Positions 13,385 to 26,393 of a stretch of DNA of 64,000 nt are shown here, one piece after another. Every line of letters begins with the position of its first letter. Within the stretch, counting starts at the first letter, position 1. The notes under the pieces were generated by a model that saw only the letters and a program-made list of their open reading frames with translations, did not search any database and was not told the origin of the DNA. Where the stretch lies: positions 62,001 to 126,000 of the forward strand of contig CAMPDV010000064.1 in the NCBI GenBank assembly GCA_946699065.1. The letters are read 5' to 3'. This DNA is from Loxodes magnus. Its lineage: Eukaryota > Ciliophora > Karyorelictea > Loxodida > Loxodidae. The translations under genes and the position numbers were made by a program.

Positions 13385-16300
13385 TTAAATTAAAAATGAA
13401 ACATTCTTTATAAAAGCAAATTACAATATAACTTTTAATTATTTCATCATAATAATTTCCTTACTTTTTACTTTTCCTCCACTTTTATATTTTGTCTTTA
13501 ATTTAAATTAAGCTTGATCACTTAAGAGTAAGTTAGTATCTTATTATTTTAAATTAAGCTTAGGTATTTAAAGTAGACTCGCTATGATTATCACATTCTA
13601 CTTCTTTATTGTTCATTTAGGATTTGTTCTGCTTTATGAGTATAAAAAAGAATGGAGATTAGCTCTATGAAGAATGGTTGATTTATAAATCATCCATAGT
13701 TCTAATTTCTTTGCTATATAATTAAACTTTTCTTTACTTCTTCTTATCTGATATGTGGATTAATAGCTTCTATAAATTTGTCTGATGGCTAATTTTCTAT
13801 GGTGGTAGATAGTCCTAACACTGCTATGTTAAAGAACATATCGTTCATAGGAACATCTAAATAAATAATATATTGAGTTTTGTAGCTAGAACTTCCCATT
13901 AAACATTCTCAGTAGAGTCTTTATTTTTAGAGTATTGACAAATTCTTAGTTAAGCTTGCTTTATCAAGAAATTAAGTCTGAATTAGTTGAAAGTGAAAAA
14001 GTTTTATAGTACCACATATGAATTATTGATGCTGAATATAGCTGAAATAATTTATTTATCTTACATGATAATTATAAACTCCACAAAAGAATCCTCAGTA
14101 CTTCAAATAAAAATAGCCTTGGCTGATAAGAACTAAACTCTAACTAATAAATAAGATAATATAAAGAGCTTATTTGAGTAACTAGTTAATCAGTTATTTA
14201 TTAGGATATTCACTTATATAGGTATATTCTAAGTAATCTAGCTACAGCATATTTTAGAAATATCTTATTTAATAGATTATCTTTTTAATTTTGTGTGATT
14301 GATAGCTTCATAAAATGTAACTATAAATGCTTTATTAGTGAGAAAGAATTCAAAGAGATATAAATTATATAGCTTATCGTACAAGCTTATCTTTAAGTAA
14401 CTTAAATTATATTTAAAACTACCTATTATATAGAATAGCTATATGAAGTAGGGTAACTACACTTCTTTATTTATTAGATCCTAATCCAAAACTTTTGATT
14501 GTTTATCATTTTACTAAGCATTTCTAATTAAGATAACTAGTATATTTCTAATGCTCAAGCTAGATACTTTGTTCTTATCAATTAGACTAATAGCCTTGTA
14601 CTTGAGCTTTCTAAATTTAATTTAAAAGCTAGTTGGATATGAGTTTATTACTTAAAAGGTACTATAGTTAATATTTCCAAAGTTAAGATAGCTCTGATAA
14701 AGCGTAATGATTTAAGCTGATTTGCTCTAGTTAATTTTGATTAGTAACTACAATAGATCATCAATGACCATAATACTTAAATAGCTAAAGTTTTACATTT
14801 TAATATTTAGTAAAAATATAAATATTAAGCTGTCTTAATTAAATAAATAAGAAAGACTTTAATAGCTACTCCAGAAATTAAAGGGCTTTCAACCATCTTT
14901 TAGTTTTTATATACCTTTATTTCAAATTTTATTAAAAGGGATTTATTAAAGTTTTGATCAACTTAAGCTTACTTAGAATATATTTAATAATATTAAAAAG
15001 GCTCTAACTCCATTTATATCACAACTCTAAAATCCATATGGATGACACTCTCTATAATATATTTCTGATTTAAATCTTAAAAGAAATTCTTGATCAAGAG
15101 CTAAAGGATTTAGCTAATATAGATAAGTAAACACTGAAAATAGCTAAATATCAGATAAGTTATTAAGATTTATTCCTAAATCCTATCTAATATTGATAGT
15201 CAAAAAGGAGAAACAGAACTCAGTACCAACCAATTTAGGCAAATCTTAACTTCATTTCATATTAACGTTCTTGAAAGAAAAGCTCAAAGTTAGAAAATTT
15301 AATGTCTATTCAACCTAATGTAAGCTAATAAAAATGCCAACAGCAATACTTTTAGTAAATTAATATGATTAGATAAAAATCTAGCAGCTTATAATCATAA
15401 GCACATAAAAGAATAAGTCTTGAAAGAAGCAAATTGCTTAATCTAAATTATCTAAGATAGTTTAATTAAAACATTATTTTATAACTTTGGGGATTTTTCT
15501 AGAATACCAACATATTTTGTTCAAAGTGTGAGAAATATAAATTATTGTAAGCTTTAGAAAATAAATTTAAATATAAACGATATTTGAATAGCTTGATAAA
15601 CTATTTTCTATCTCTTTTTTATAAAAGAATTTATATCTAAACTAACTTTTTTATATTCCTTTATTGGCGTCAAATTATATATATTACGTTGAATAAAGTA
15701 AATATTTCCAAAATACTTACCAAAAGTTACTCTAAGTAGATAAAGATCCATAAAGCTATCCTTATCCTTCGCTTATAATGCTCAATTCAGAGTATGAATA
15801 TACTTTTTATCTTCTAAAGGGTTAGTAAATTATATTACTCCCTTTTTATCACTTCTTGACGAATAAGGCCTAATTATTTATCTCCTAATGATTTTAATAC
15901 ACTTCTTTTCAACCATGAGAACTCATCTCTTCTTCTTGCAATCAAAAATCGCCTATATTGCAAAATTTACTACTAACATTAAAACCTAATATATCTCATC
16001 TACTTTATACAACCAAAAACTCAATGATAGTTTCTGCCAAGCTATAGATAGATAGTATTATTTTCTAATAGCATCATCTTTTAGCATATTTACTCATTAA
16101 TCATTTGCTTCTAGACTTTAATCTTAATTGACTTTTGGTCTTAAAAATAAAGAATCTTTTAACTGGATTCTAATAGCTTGTGATAGTGTTTTATTTCTCT
16201 GTTTTCCTCTATCAGTTTTATTTTCAAATTTAATCCATTTTAGTGCAAATAGCTCCCTCATTTTTAAGCTAACAAACCAAACCTTTTATATATGAAAAAA

Positions 16301-18100
16301 TGCTTTAAAGATCTAAGGTTAATTATTGCAAAATAAAGTAGTCAAAAAATCACTAAAGTAGCCTCAAAAAAAATAAGGAAGAAAATATTATAATGCTTTT
16401 AGAGACTATAGAGAGACATTTTTAGATTGTATCTTTACAATATCAATAATAATCAAAAGTATCTTTTAGAAAATTTAGAGACCTTTTCAAGCTATTTATA
16501 TTACAGGGAAAGCAAATAGCATGAGGATATTAAAGAATCAACTTAAGATTTAAATTTCCTTCAAACTATTTATTTATAAAAAGGAAAATTAAGTTGATTT
16601 TAAAACTTTAAAATAGTTGATTGCTATAAAAAAGCATTAGATAAATGAACGAATTTATATGAATTAATAAAAAATCTTAAGTGAAAGGAAATTGATTTTG
16701 GAATTTGATTTTAACACTAAAAAATTTTAGAAATCGGTAATTTAGCTTTGATAATGAAACTATAAGAATTTATATCTTCTAAATATAATTCAAGATAAAG
16801 GCTAATCTTAAAAATGTAACTTTAAATGAATATGAAAATATAAGCTGAGTAATTATTTTTTGAGTAATGGTAAAGTGGCTTAAACTTTGTTGAGATTACA
16901 ATATAACCAAGTTTTTTGAAATTTTGGTCATTTTCTCTTGATTATCTTTTCGAATTTCTTTTCTAGAATCTTTTTCGTTTTTTTCTTTTCTACAGTGAAC
17001 CTTCAAATAATTAAGCTATTGATTCGGCTTAATTCCATATAGGCTTTTTCTATAAGTTACAATTACTAAATTTCATATCCTCAAGGTAAGTAAGCCATAT
17101 TTATTAATTTATGGTGAACCACATTTCATCACTTAAGAAAATATTTTTATTAAGCAAAAAATTTATAATATTTAGATAAATCAGCTTAATAAGTATAACA
17201 ATTAGCTTAAAAATAATTATACTTTTTAGACTCAAAAAAAGCTAAGAACATTAAACTATAAAGCATAAAATAATAACTAGAAGCAACTATAATAAGATAG
17301 AAGATATTTACGAAGATTACTTATTGCATATCTACTAATCTATACAAGGGATTTATTATGATTATTAAATCTATTTGGAAAATAAATAAACTTAGTTGAA
17401 ACTATTAATATGGAATAGCCAAAAATTTAAAATAGTAAAGTGGCTTTTGCATTAAATTTTTTACTTTTACTCACTTAACCTTTTATAATATATATACTCA
17501 ATAGAGCTTAAAATCTTTAAATTATCACTCTTGCGACAACACCTTCAAATTTGCAAGCTAAATGCTAAGGAACAACTTCCATATGTTTAAATATATAATA
17601 ATAATACCTCTTTATTTACTAAGAAATTATTAAAAGTTTTCAGTAGAAAATGAATAATAGAGCAGAATAACTAAAGTAGGGGAATTATTTTATAAAGCTT
17701 GGTATTTCAAAACAAATTATTTTAGAAAACTTATTTTTCTTTTCAATTATAACCAACATAAGCCATTTATTTTATAATTTAGCTTTATCAAACACATCAT
17801 ATTCTTCATACTCGTATTTTTTAGAAAATAAAGGTTTTTAAGTTTAGAAACTTACATACTTTTATGATTGTTTAGCTTTTTATACTAAATTTTGAATTTT
17901 TTAATATGATTATATTTCATATAAAATAATAAAACTATGCTGTCTTAATTTTTAGGTTTAATGTTGTTTATCTTGTTTTTAATCTTTTATGCTTATATTT
18001 TTTTAATTATCAGACATATTAAAAGATAGTTATTATTTATCCTTTTTCTACTGGCATATATATTCCCTTTATTTTTCAAAAAATTATCTTAAATAAAAAT
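13385..18100. other. Unresolved region with probable minus-strand coding pieces
   Basis: No family was recognised. On the minus strand, stretches with purine-first codons and Gly/Ala/Glu-containing translations suggest exons. One lies near 17500-17830 (EYEEYDVFDKAKL, then MEVVPQHLACKFEGVVARV). Another lies near 16860-17100 (SLYGIKPNQQLNYL, CRKEKNEKDSRKE), and a third near 13590-14360 (NKAFIVTFYEAINH, VPMNDMFFNIAVLGL). They are not all in one frame, so introns, frameshifts or several genes are possible. Other frames are also open because no codon reliably stops translation, so long ORFs here are weak evidence. The order runs toward the kinase-MORN gene on the same strand. Confidence 0.3.
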
Positions 18101-18149
18101 TATAACTTATTAATAAGATTTTCACTGCTTACCTTGATTTCTTTTTCAG

Positions 18150-19070
18150 TTTTATTTAAAAAATTTAATAATCGCTACTATAATACAACAACTTAATTTA
18201 TACCATCATTTTAGTTTATCGCTCTATTCTACCTTCAGATAGAAATAGTTTCATTAAATCTTGATAATTTTTTAATTAGATCTAAAATTCTATTTTTAGT
18301 GCTTTTTATCTTTTAAAAATAACAGAAAATTTTCATTTAGGTTTTTGGACTTTCTAATTAATTAAAATGATTTAATATGTTTTTTCCATATTTTATATAG
18401 GAAATAAATATATTTATAGAAACTCTCAACTCTATAATCTTGTTTTATTAACCTTTCACAATTTTTTAATCTCTTGCATATCCATCTAATGTTTCCGCTT
18501 AGTGATGAAATTCTTTTCCATGTATTAATCTCCTTATTCTAGTATTTGAATTTTCTTTGAAGTAATTTTGATTGAAACATTATATCCTTAAATATATTTG
18601 CTAAGTTATCTTCGAATAGGGAAATTATGATTTATATGGTTTTAGTTATAGGTTTTGAGTTTAAGTATATCATTATTTATGAAATCTTACAATTCTTGGA
18701 TAAAATAAAGGGTTTCATATGTCTGTATATGTAATAGGCATCAAAGTTCCAGAAATATATATCTTTAAATGGGATAAATCTTTATTTAAATCATACTATA
18801 ATTTATAAGAAATTGTTCTGAGTATAATTAGAGAATAATCTCTAATCATATGATTATTTAGTTTCGTATAAGTTTACATTGGAAATTAAATAGTTTAATT
18901 ATCAACGTCTCTAAAATAAGGACAACCATTTGTCATCTTATTTATCCTACCTAATAATCTTATCTGAATCCTTATTTAATATAATTTTTGCTTCTAATTA
19001 AACAATCTTTCTATCACTAGCTTCCTAAGATTTATTTACAAATTTTAGGGCAGTTTTTCACTAATTTTTA
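18150..19070 (-). pseudogene. Dynein heavy chain tail-like fragment, copy 1
   Basis: The minus-strand frame with the best codon pattern encodes about 300 residues including FWNFDAYYIYRHMKPF, IISLFEDNLANIF and LSGNIRWICKRLKNCERLI. The last resembles the SG-x-I-x-W-x(3)-L motif of the dynein heavy chain N-terminal tail region (DHC_N1). No motor (AAA) domain is nearby, so at most a fragment is present. Both copies of the surrounding repeat carry it with amino-acid changes such as K to Q. It may be a host-gene fragment captured by a mobile element, or a transposon protein that only resembles dynein. The ends are approximate. Confidence 0.4.
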
Positions 19071-19565
19071 AACAGTTAAGGTGATTTTTCAAAAAAGAAT
19101 AATATATAGAATTAGGATATTTTTAAATTTCTAAAACTAATCTTTATGAAGATCAAAGCGTTTAATGATAAGATTCTTTGTGTTTATTCTTATAATTTAT
19201 GAATAATAACTAAAGTTAAAACTAGATAATTCAATAATTATAAAGCAGATTTAGGTTAAATAGCTTCTATTTTTAATTAAAATGTTCTTAATAGAAAAAT
19301 ATAAATAGGAAACAAATATTTAGAACTTAATGCTTTTAGATAGATTTAAATAATATGTCAGGATTTTTTGCGGCTACAAAAAGATAGGAGTTAATGACAT
19401 CCTAGAGAGACTAGGACCAGGAAAAGGGAACCAAAAAGGCCATCAAATCGAATCTCCCACTTCTTAAGAAAAGCCTAGGGAATAGGCTAAAAGTATTATG
19501 CGCTCGGAAGACTCCAATCTCACCTAGATTAGTAAATAAGCTATGATTAGCTGATAAAAATAGAG

Positions 19566-20040
19566 ATGGATCTCCAAAAAAAAGCCAAAAAGCTGAAGAA
19601 AGATAATAAGAGATTGATGGAAAAACTAGAAATTGCAAAGGAAATAGAATCAAGACTCACGACATAAGAAAGAGATCTTAATGGCTCTTAAAATATTTCA
19701 TAAGACCAGAACAATTATTCATAACACTAAAAATAGAAACAGAAAGAATCGTTCAACAAAATAGAAAAAATAGAAGAAAATTGGCAAAAACTACAATGTT
19801 AGACCTACAGGAATAAGGAAATGATCCAATGATGATCGAAGGAGAAAAAAACTCAAGATTTAAACCTAAACGAAAATAAAAAAGATGCTATTATTGTAAC
19901 TCTCGAACACATCTATGTAAAAGATGCCAGAAATTTCAAACTTTAAATAGAATACTGAAACTGCTAGAATAAGTTGGAGAATAAAAAGAGATACAACAAC
20001 AACTAAAAACTAAAAAGAGAAAAAGAAAGATTATATTATA
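19566..20040 (+). pseudogene. Coiled-coil ORF of the long repeat, copy 1 (frameshifted)
   Basis: From ATG 19566 the frame reads as a charged coiled coil (QKKAKKLKKDNKRLMEKLEI and onward) and then KKDAIIVTLEHIYVKDAR. In copy 2 (63509 onward) this continues smoothly into RILKLLEQVGEQKE. Here an extra block after GATGCC puts that stretch in another frame, so copy 1 is broken. An apparent CCHC knuckle in a different frame is not kept in the diverged relative at 37.8-38.3 kb and is therefore rejected. The role is unknown; an ORF1-type retroelement protein (coiled coil plus nucleic-acid binding) is a reasonable guess. Confidence 0.5.
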
Positions 20041-20282
20041 ACAAATTTGGAAAATATACAAGATGAAAGTTACCAATCATTATCTAGGCAAAAGGATACC
20101 TAAGTGACAGTATACATAGCAAGGAATAGCAAGGAGAAGAATTGTAGAGTCATTTAAACTTTTATATTTAACCTCTAGAGCATTAGAGGCTGGCGGGAAA
20201 GAGATTGAAATACCTCCAAGAATGCTAAACGTTTAATTTTGTATTTGCATTAGATAGATTTAAATAATTAAATTTTTTATAT

Positions 20283-21010
20283 ATAAGGGGTGGAAAATTT
20301 CTTGCAAAAAATATCTTCTAAGCGGATTCATCTCAATCAACATAAGATAGCAAAATATACTCTAAAAGCTCAAAGTTATGCAATAGGAGAATTTTAAACT
20401 TTTAAGAAACATATAAGAGCTAGAAGGAAAAATTACATACTTAATGTCTAATACCTAAATACTTAAAAATGAAAATTACCAACCAATCAATCTGAGAATT
20501 GAACAAATAGAATCCAAATTCAATCAACTATTGGAATCGACTGAAAGTTTATTTCTAAAAAATACATTAACAAATGACCCCATGGATATAAAGTTGAATG
20601 TTCAACCAGCAAAAATTCCAATAGTAAAGAACTGAAAGTAATGCTGGTATTGCAGAAAATATGGACACATTTTAAGCTAATGTTGAAAGATCTAATAAAA
20701 ATAAGAACTTGAAAACTTAAAATTATGGAGATCCATAAGTAATCTATACTGCACTCGAGAAGGACTCATATATTGAAAAAAAGATGCTTATCGGGAGTGA
20801 GATATTAATGGATATTTCATTCGCGCAAAAAATAAGAAATCGACAAATACTAGTAATGGAACTTGACTGAAAAGAGATATCGATGATCAAGAACGATGAA
20901 AGTCTTACAACAAGATATGTATTTAAAGAAAATAATCCAAAAGAAGATTGGAAATGGAAGATTTAACAAAATTATTAAACTGTTAAACAGTGATGAGCCT
21001 AAGAAGGTGG
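20283..21010 (+). pseudogene. Gag-like zinc-knuckle protein, frameshifted
   Basis: This is homologous to the intact ORF at 34342-35049. The start is GTGGAAAATTTCTTG where the intact copy has ATGGATAACTTCTTG. It shares a coiled-coil part (LLRNIQELEGKI), TNDPMDI, the knuckle CWYCRKYGHILSQC (C-x2-C-x4-H-x4-C) and a C-terminal block with EDWKWK and QQNYQT. At least two frameshifts separate these blocks (after about 20320 and near 20780). TAA/TAG as Gln and TGA as Trp are needed throughout. It ends just before ATCACTATAATTAATTATTA, also present after the intact copy, and sits immediately 3' of F-box gene 2. Confidence 0.7.
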
Positions 21011-21245
21011 TATCACTATAATTAATTATTATTTTATTTTAGTATCATTTTGAGTGTTTTAAATTTAAAAAGATTATTTGAATTTTTAATTAAGATCCTT
21101 CAATAATCAGACTTATTTAATATAAGATAAATAATCCTCTAAAAACTTTATAAAAACTTTAAATAAGTATGTTTTAGATATTTTGATAAGCAAAATTTTT
21201 AATTTAATAAAGCTGAAATTTTTGTTTATTGTTAATTTAAGTTTT

Positions 21246-23078
21246 TCATTCAAGTTAATTGCTATCTATCCCAACATTACTCCAAATTTTCATCCTTACA
21301 AACCTTTATTTAAGTTAATATATGCACTATTTTTCTATCTGCGTTCCATTAACGTTTAATAATTTAAGATTTCTATAGAAAGGATATTCTTATCCCTGTT
21401 AATTACAGATAGGAAAGCCTTCCTAAGTAACAAACTTTTAATCTGAAAGACTTAAAACTTTAAATATTTGTAGTTAGTTACTATTTGTACAATATCTTAG
21501 TTATTAAGCTTAATTTTAAGAAACTTTAATTCTTTTAATTTATTTATTTTAACTATTTCGTTTATTCAATTTTCGTTCTCGAATTTGCATCATACTAAGT
21601 TTAAGCTTTCTAGTGATTAGCAGTTTTAGTTCATAGACAGTAAAGTCTTGTTTTTTAGTTGTTATGTACTTTCAAGAGAGAATTTAATTAGTTTTCTACA
21701 GTTCTCAAAAATATAGCGTAAAGTTTTATTAGATCATTTTCAAACATAATTAAAAGAAATTTGCTCATATTTTTATCCGTAATCTCCTACTTTCTTCAAA
21801 GAAGTGTTAGTTAGTTAAAACAATAGAGTTAAATTAAGAGATTTTAAATTAGGACAGTTTTACATAATAGTTATCAAATTATTATCACTAAATCTTTAGC
21901 AATAATAAATATCTACATGCTCTAATTCATTATATTACTTAGAAAATAATTCTTATATTACTTCTGCTTATAAATTATTCGATTTCTCTATCTTTAAATG
22001 TCTTAAGCTAAACTTCCTTAACTTCAGTATGAACTAATCTAAAGAATTTTATATTTAGTAAGAGTCAATTTTATTTAAGTTAGGACATAATTCAATATAC
22101 TTATCCATATTCTCATTAAAGTTAATCTTTATTTCTTATATCGAATTTCCTTATTTCAAGTAATGAAAAATAATATCTTTATTAATTCCTTAACTAGATA
22201 CTCTTAGTAATTTTAAATTTAAACCTAAGCAATAATTTAGTAAAAACTTTCTATCTAAGTTTAACTTTAATAGCAGATCTCCAAGGATTTTAAATGAATC
22301 AAGTTTTATAAGAAACTTAAATTTTCTTCTTATTAAATGTTAGTTCTTAAAACCAATTTTTGTAAATTCTAGCATTTTTATATATATTCCTGAATAGTTC
22401 TATTTAAATTAGTTAGTCCAATTAGATGAATTTCTTGAACTAATTTATATCCTTTCTAATTTTAATTTAGTTTAATTTATAATTATTTTTTTATTTCTTG
22501 GAAAACTTTGATTGTCTTATTTTGTTGATCTCAGTCTTAGGTATTTATGTATAAAATTTTAGTATCAGATTGTAAAATTTGTGATAGAATTCAGTTTATT
22601 TTATTTTAAACATAGTCCTAATTACTAGAATGCTTTTATTTCTAACTTTTTAAATTAATACTTAAACTAATTAAGAAATTTATTGACTTATTATAATCTA
22701 CTGATGTCTCTAATTTTAAGGAACTAGCAAATATTTTGAAGAATATAGGAATTGGAAATTAAATTTGATTAGCTATTTTTAAATATTTTAGTGATTTATT
22801 TTTCTTAAGTAAGATCTTCTTAGTTTTATTGTTAATGAAATCTCTTAATTGGAAGTTTAAGTTCTTAATCCTTATATTCTTTTTATATTTTTTAATTTAT
22901 CAAGTTGATTATTTTATCTTTAGTCTTAAGATAAATTCTTTTAAATTGGAACTGTTATTTAAGTTTCTTCAAGAGGAATATTAGATCCTTTTTATCATTA
23001 ATTAGAAGAGGACTATCAAGTTGATTTAAGTAACGCATAATTTTAATTAGTAGTTGATTTATCGCTCCTACTTTACAT
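21246..23078 (-). pseudogene. F-box/LRR protein 2, N-terminal frameshift
   Basis: Start ATG at 23078 is the family start (MQSRSDKS). Against genes 4-9 an extra A near 22910 shifts the frame before the F-box (SYILQNICQFLKIRDIS). The LRR part then runs to a TGA at 21246-21248 at the conserved end column (...NQLE). A downstream ATG at 23038 lies in the post-shift frame and could give a shorter protein with a different beginning, so loss of function is not certain. The upstream 200 bp are almost identical to those of gene 3, pointing to recent duplication or conversion. Confidence 0.7.
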
Positions 23079-23097
23079 TTTATTATAATTAATTATT

Positions 23098-23116
23098 TTA
23101 TCAGACTATTTATACT
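23098..23116 (-). promoter_or_regulatory. TATA-like promoter block of F-box gene 2
   Basis: Read on the minus strand this is GTATAAATAGTCTGATAAAA, about 25-40 bases upstream of the conserved ATG at 23078. The block is repeated upstream of every full-length F-box gene in the window, with a conserved AT-rich spacer ending ATAATAAAATGTAAAG at the start codon. Confidence 0.6.
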
Positions 23117-23459
23117 TTATTTATGTAAAACAGCTATATTTTATAAATAAAGTTTGAAGATTTAAATAAGCATTAGCCTATTTAAATAAATTAAATGATT
23201 AGTTGATTTAAGGATAATTAAGCTAAATATATTTAGTATATACTTAATTGTTTTAGAATAAAAGGAAATAAAAATAGTTTCTATAGCAATTATTAGAATG
23301 AGAGTAATTATTAGAGACTATTTTAATAATTAATTGTTTGCTAGATTTTTAAACTAGCTGTTCTAGTTTATTAAATTAAAATGATTTTACAGAGAAGATA
23401 ATATTATAGTAACTAAGATAATATTATTGATGCTAAGAGTTTTCTTAGATTTTTTAATA

Positions 23460-24900
23460 TAATTTAGAAATAATATAAAATGTAACTTTAAAAAGAGATT
23501 TTTGACACCTTCTCAGAGTAGAAGAGAAAACTAGAAACAACTTCTTTTACCACGTCTTAGCCTTAATTTCCTTAGTCTTCATTATGCCAACAATTTACCT
23601 TCAGAAATGAAACTTAAAAAGTTAAGAAATAGCACCCTCAATAATAAAAATGTAAAACTATTTTCTTCTTGTAACTGGAAAATAGACACTAAGAAAAAAT
23701 TCAGAATAGAGAAGTTAACTCAGCTTTCAACGCCTCACCTGAAAATTGTAAAAGGAATGCAACTCAAAGGAAGCTAAAAATCCAGTAATTATGAAATAAA
23801 GAATAAAAGAAGAAGGCCAAGTACGACAATTTGATAAAGGTTCTAATTAATAAATTTTAGATAATATTGAAATAGAATAAATAGTCTCTTCATAGATAAT
23901 AAAATTACTAAATCGATTCATCAAAAAATAAAAAATTTTGAATTAGACTTAAACGTATAGAAGGAAAAATATTAGAAATAAAAAAGACTTCACAGATCAC
24001 GAAGGAAGATGATGAAGTCCATATGGTAATCCGAAGAGCTAAAGCTGAGTTTATGTACAAATGATAATGTAAGAGAGTGATATTTGACCAATGAGCGAGC
24101 AAAACGAGAAAAACTGAGTATAATTAGATTAAAAACTAAAATAAATAGAAGAAAATTTACAGAAGCTTTCATAAGGAACTCCTATAAAAATAGAAAAACA
24201 AGAAAAGACATTTCCTAGAGCAGGAAAAAGACGTTACATTTGTAAGAATACTTGATTTTCGTGACGGAAATATCAAATAAAAAAAATAAGAAGTAATATA
24301 TGGCGTAATATTAACTTCTAGGAATTGAAAGAAATACTGAATTTCATCCCTCAGGAACTGTAAAACTCTGGAGAAAGAAAAAATCTCGAATACAAAAAAT
24401 AAAATTTCAAATAAATAGAGATTAAATAAAAGATAGAAGAAAATATTAAAGCAAACTATGATATTAACAAATCAGCTTTTGATTCTTAGTCGAAATACGA
24501 GCTATATTAATGATTAACGAAAATAAATAAATAAAAATGAAAATAATTATTATGAAAAATAGAAACAACTAAAAATAAAACATACAATATTTGAGTAGAG
24601 TAATATGAACTTTTTTAAAACCTTTTAGCAAAATAATAATTTCATTAATTTAATTCAATGGTCTGAAACTATGCTTTTATATTTGATAGAAAGGACATCT
24701 TAAGACAACTTTAAGCGCTAAATTTTAGGCCAATGCTGAATTATCTAAGGTGAAAATAGAATAACTTTTCATTCGTACTATAAAGTTATTTGGTTGATAT
24801 TATTTGAGTTAGTAATTCTATATAGATAAATCTAAATTCCTCTCATCATTAATAATAAATTTAAACAGTAATATTACTATTAACACAATACGAGTAATTA
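23460..24900 (+). other. Relic of a coiled-coil retroelement ORF
   Basis: The codon pattern suggests plus-strand coding near 23980-24300: KEDDEVHMVIRRAKAEFMY and EKDVTFVRILDFRDGNIK. The second resembles KKDAIIVTLEYIYVKDAK of the coiled-coil ORF at 63.5 kb. No single frame explains the whole stretch, so it looks decayed. Flanking bases up to 25080 are AT-rich without motifs. Confidence 0.35.
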
Positions 24901-25082
24901 ATTAATTTCACTAATGAATATAATGCAGAAAACTAACTAAAATAAATAAATAAATCTATCTTAATAGTTGAGGTTTAAAAACTTAAAGTAAGCATTATGA
25001 AAATCATACTATTAAAGAAAAGATAATTTATAATTTTCTATTTAATTTAAAATTAATATAAATTAATTAAAAGTTATTTAAG

Positions 25083-25945
25083 CTTTTAAGGGATAGTTAA
25101 AAATGGAAAAAACATAAGAATATAAACCTTAGATTCTAACCTTGCAGATCAAACTTAAGTCTCAGTTAAATAACGAAACCAATAATTCAAGAAAGATAAA
25201 TCTACTCCTTGTAAAGATTAGAAAATACTGAATTTCCTAGCAAACTGAAAAAATTAGAAAGTCCCATGAGCAAGATATTATTTAGCTTTATTTCTTCATT
25301 TAGAAAAAGAATTCAGAAATATAGATCCTGGAGGCGGAAAAATAAAATCTTCTGAAACTTTTATAAGATAAAAAATGAAGATCAAGACTAGGAAAATAAG
25401 TTTTGTTTTAATATGAAGTCTTAACTCCCAAATTTGTACTAATAGAAAAAATCAGGCAACAAATCCGAAGAAAATAAAGAAAAATTTAAATTACCAATTA
25501 AAAAATTAACCTCAAACAGCTAAGATGGAAATAAAACAAAAAATTTAAACACAATAAAAACTTTACTTCAAGGCCTTAATAAAGCGTTATTATTGCGTTA
25601 AAAGACTTTACATTTTCGAGATAATATCTTGAGTGAAAAAGAATACTTGAGCAGCACCAAAAATAATCTGGAACATCGAGGAGGCTATAAAATAATGTCT
25701 ATGGAGTATTTACGGAAAGTAACCGGTATTAGTTGATTCAAGTGTGAACTACTCAAACAGGATCTTGGTAATTAATAGTAGCAAAATGAATAGCTTCAAA
25801 AGGACAACGATGATCTTAGAATTTATTTAAAATAGCTGGAGAAAAATTAAAAGAAGATTGAAGAATAATTCTATGAATTTATTGAAGGGAAAGAAGAACT
25901 AACTCAGTTTGAAATTGATTCAGATTAAGACATGCACAGTTGAGC
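25083..25945 (+). other. Relic ORF with coiled-coil C-terminus
   Basis: From an ATG at 25104 coding-like segments appear in more than one frame: LFLHLEKEFRNIDPGGGKI near 25290, then in a second frame KEYLSSTKNNLEHRGGYK, ISWFKCELLKQDL and a charged end EEQFYEFIEGKEELTQFE, closing at a TGA near 25943. At least one frameshift is implied. It lies between F-box genes 2 and 3 where retroelement ORFs occur elsewhere in the array. The family is not identified. Confidence 0.35.
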
Positions 25946-26393
25946 AATTAATATAAAAATATTTTTTCTTTTTATTTGAGAAAACATTTGATCTAATTTA
26001 AAATGATCCTAATCCTTTTAGTTAAAATTAATAATTAAGAATTTGAAAGATATTTTAAAAGTGGTTTATTTTTTAAAGTTTCTATAGTTTTTAATTCAAG
26101 TATTTTATTAAATAGAATATCATAAGTAGTCAAGAAAGATTTAGTGATTTAAAATTTAAGACATATTTAATAGAATGTAATTTAATTTTATATTTTTTGA
26201 GTTTTATTTTATATGAAGCATACTTTAAAATTTATTTAGCAAAATTAAAAAAAATTAGATGTAAAATGAAAATATACTAAAAATTTAATAAAAGTTGTTT
26301 ATATTGATAAAGTTAGATACTTCAAAGTTTAAATATTATATTTTAAGAAAAATATGATTAATTTAAGTTTATAGCTATTTTTTACTCATTCAT

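Larger units (their letters stand above)
18104..20064. repeat. Long dispersed direct repeat, copy 1
   Basis: About 1.95 kb starting AACTTATTAATAAGATTTT is repeated at 62040-64000 in the same orientation with a few percent differences and small indels. Copy 2 continues to the window end, so the full repeat is longer than seen. It holds a minus-strand dynein-tail-like ORF and a plus-strand coiled-coil ORF. Left flanks differ completely between the copies: unresolved DNA here, a gag-like ORF there. That marks a true element or duplication border. Confidence 0.85.

Noticed and set aside
16292-17090. Plus-strand ORF starting MKKCFKDLRL
   Set aside because: It overlaps the minus-strand candidates, has low Gly/Ala content and no recognisable motif; openness alone proves nothing under this code.
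13613-17098. A 1161-codon minus-strand ORF resembling a membrane protein
   Set aside because: With no usable stops any frame is open; the translation is poor in Gly and Ala, its TGA count equals chance, and other frames show better coding bias in several places.
19870-19905. CCHC zinc knuckle (CYYCNSRTHLC...C) in the coiled-coil ORF of the long repeat
   Set aside because: It lies in a different frame from the coiled coil and from the stretch kept in the copies at 63.8 and 38.0 kb; the diverged copy loses the cysteines while the other frame stays meaningful.
23038-23078. MRYLNQLDSPLL as the start of F-box gene 2
   Set aside because: The conserved family start is the ATG at 23078, in frame with the other copies' N-termini; the alternative start is in frame only because of a single-base insertion downstream. 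It is kept only as a possible rescue.
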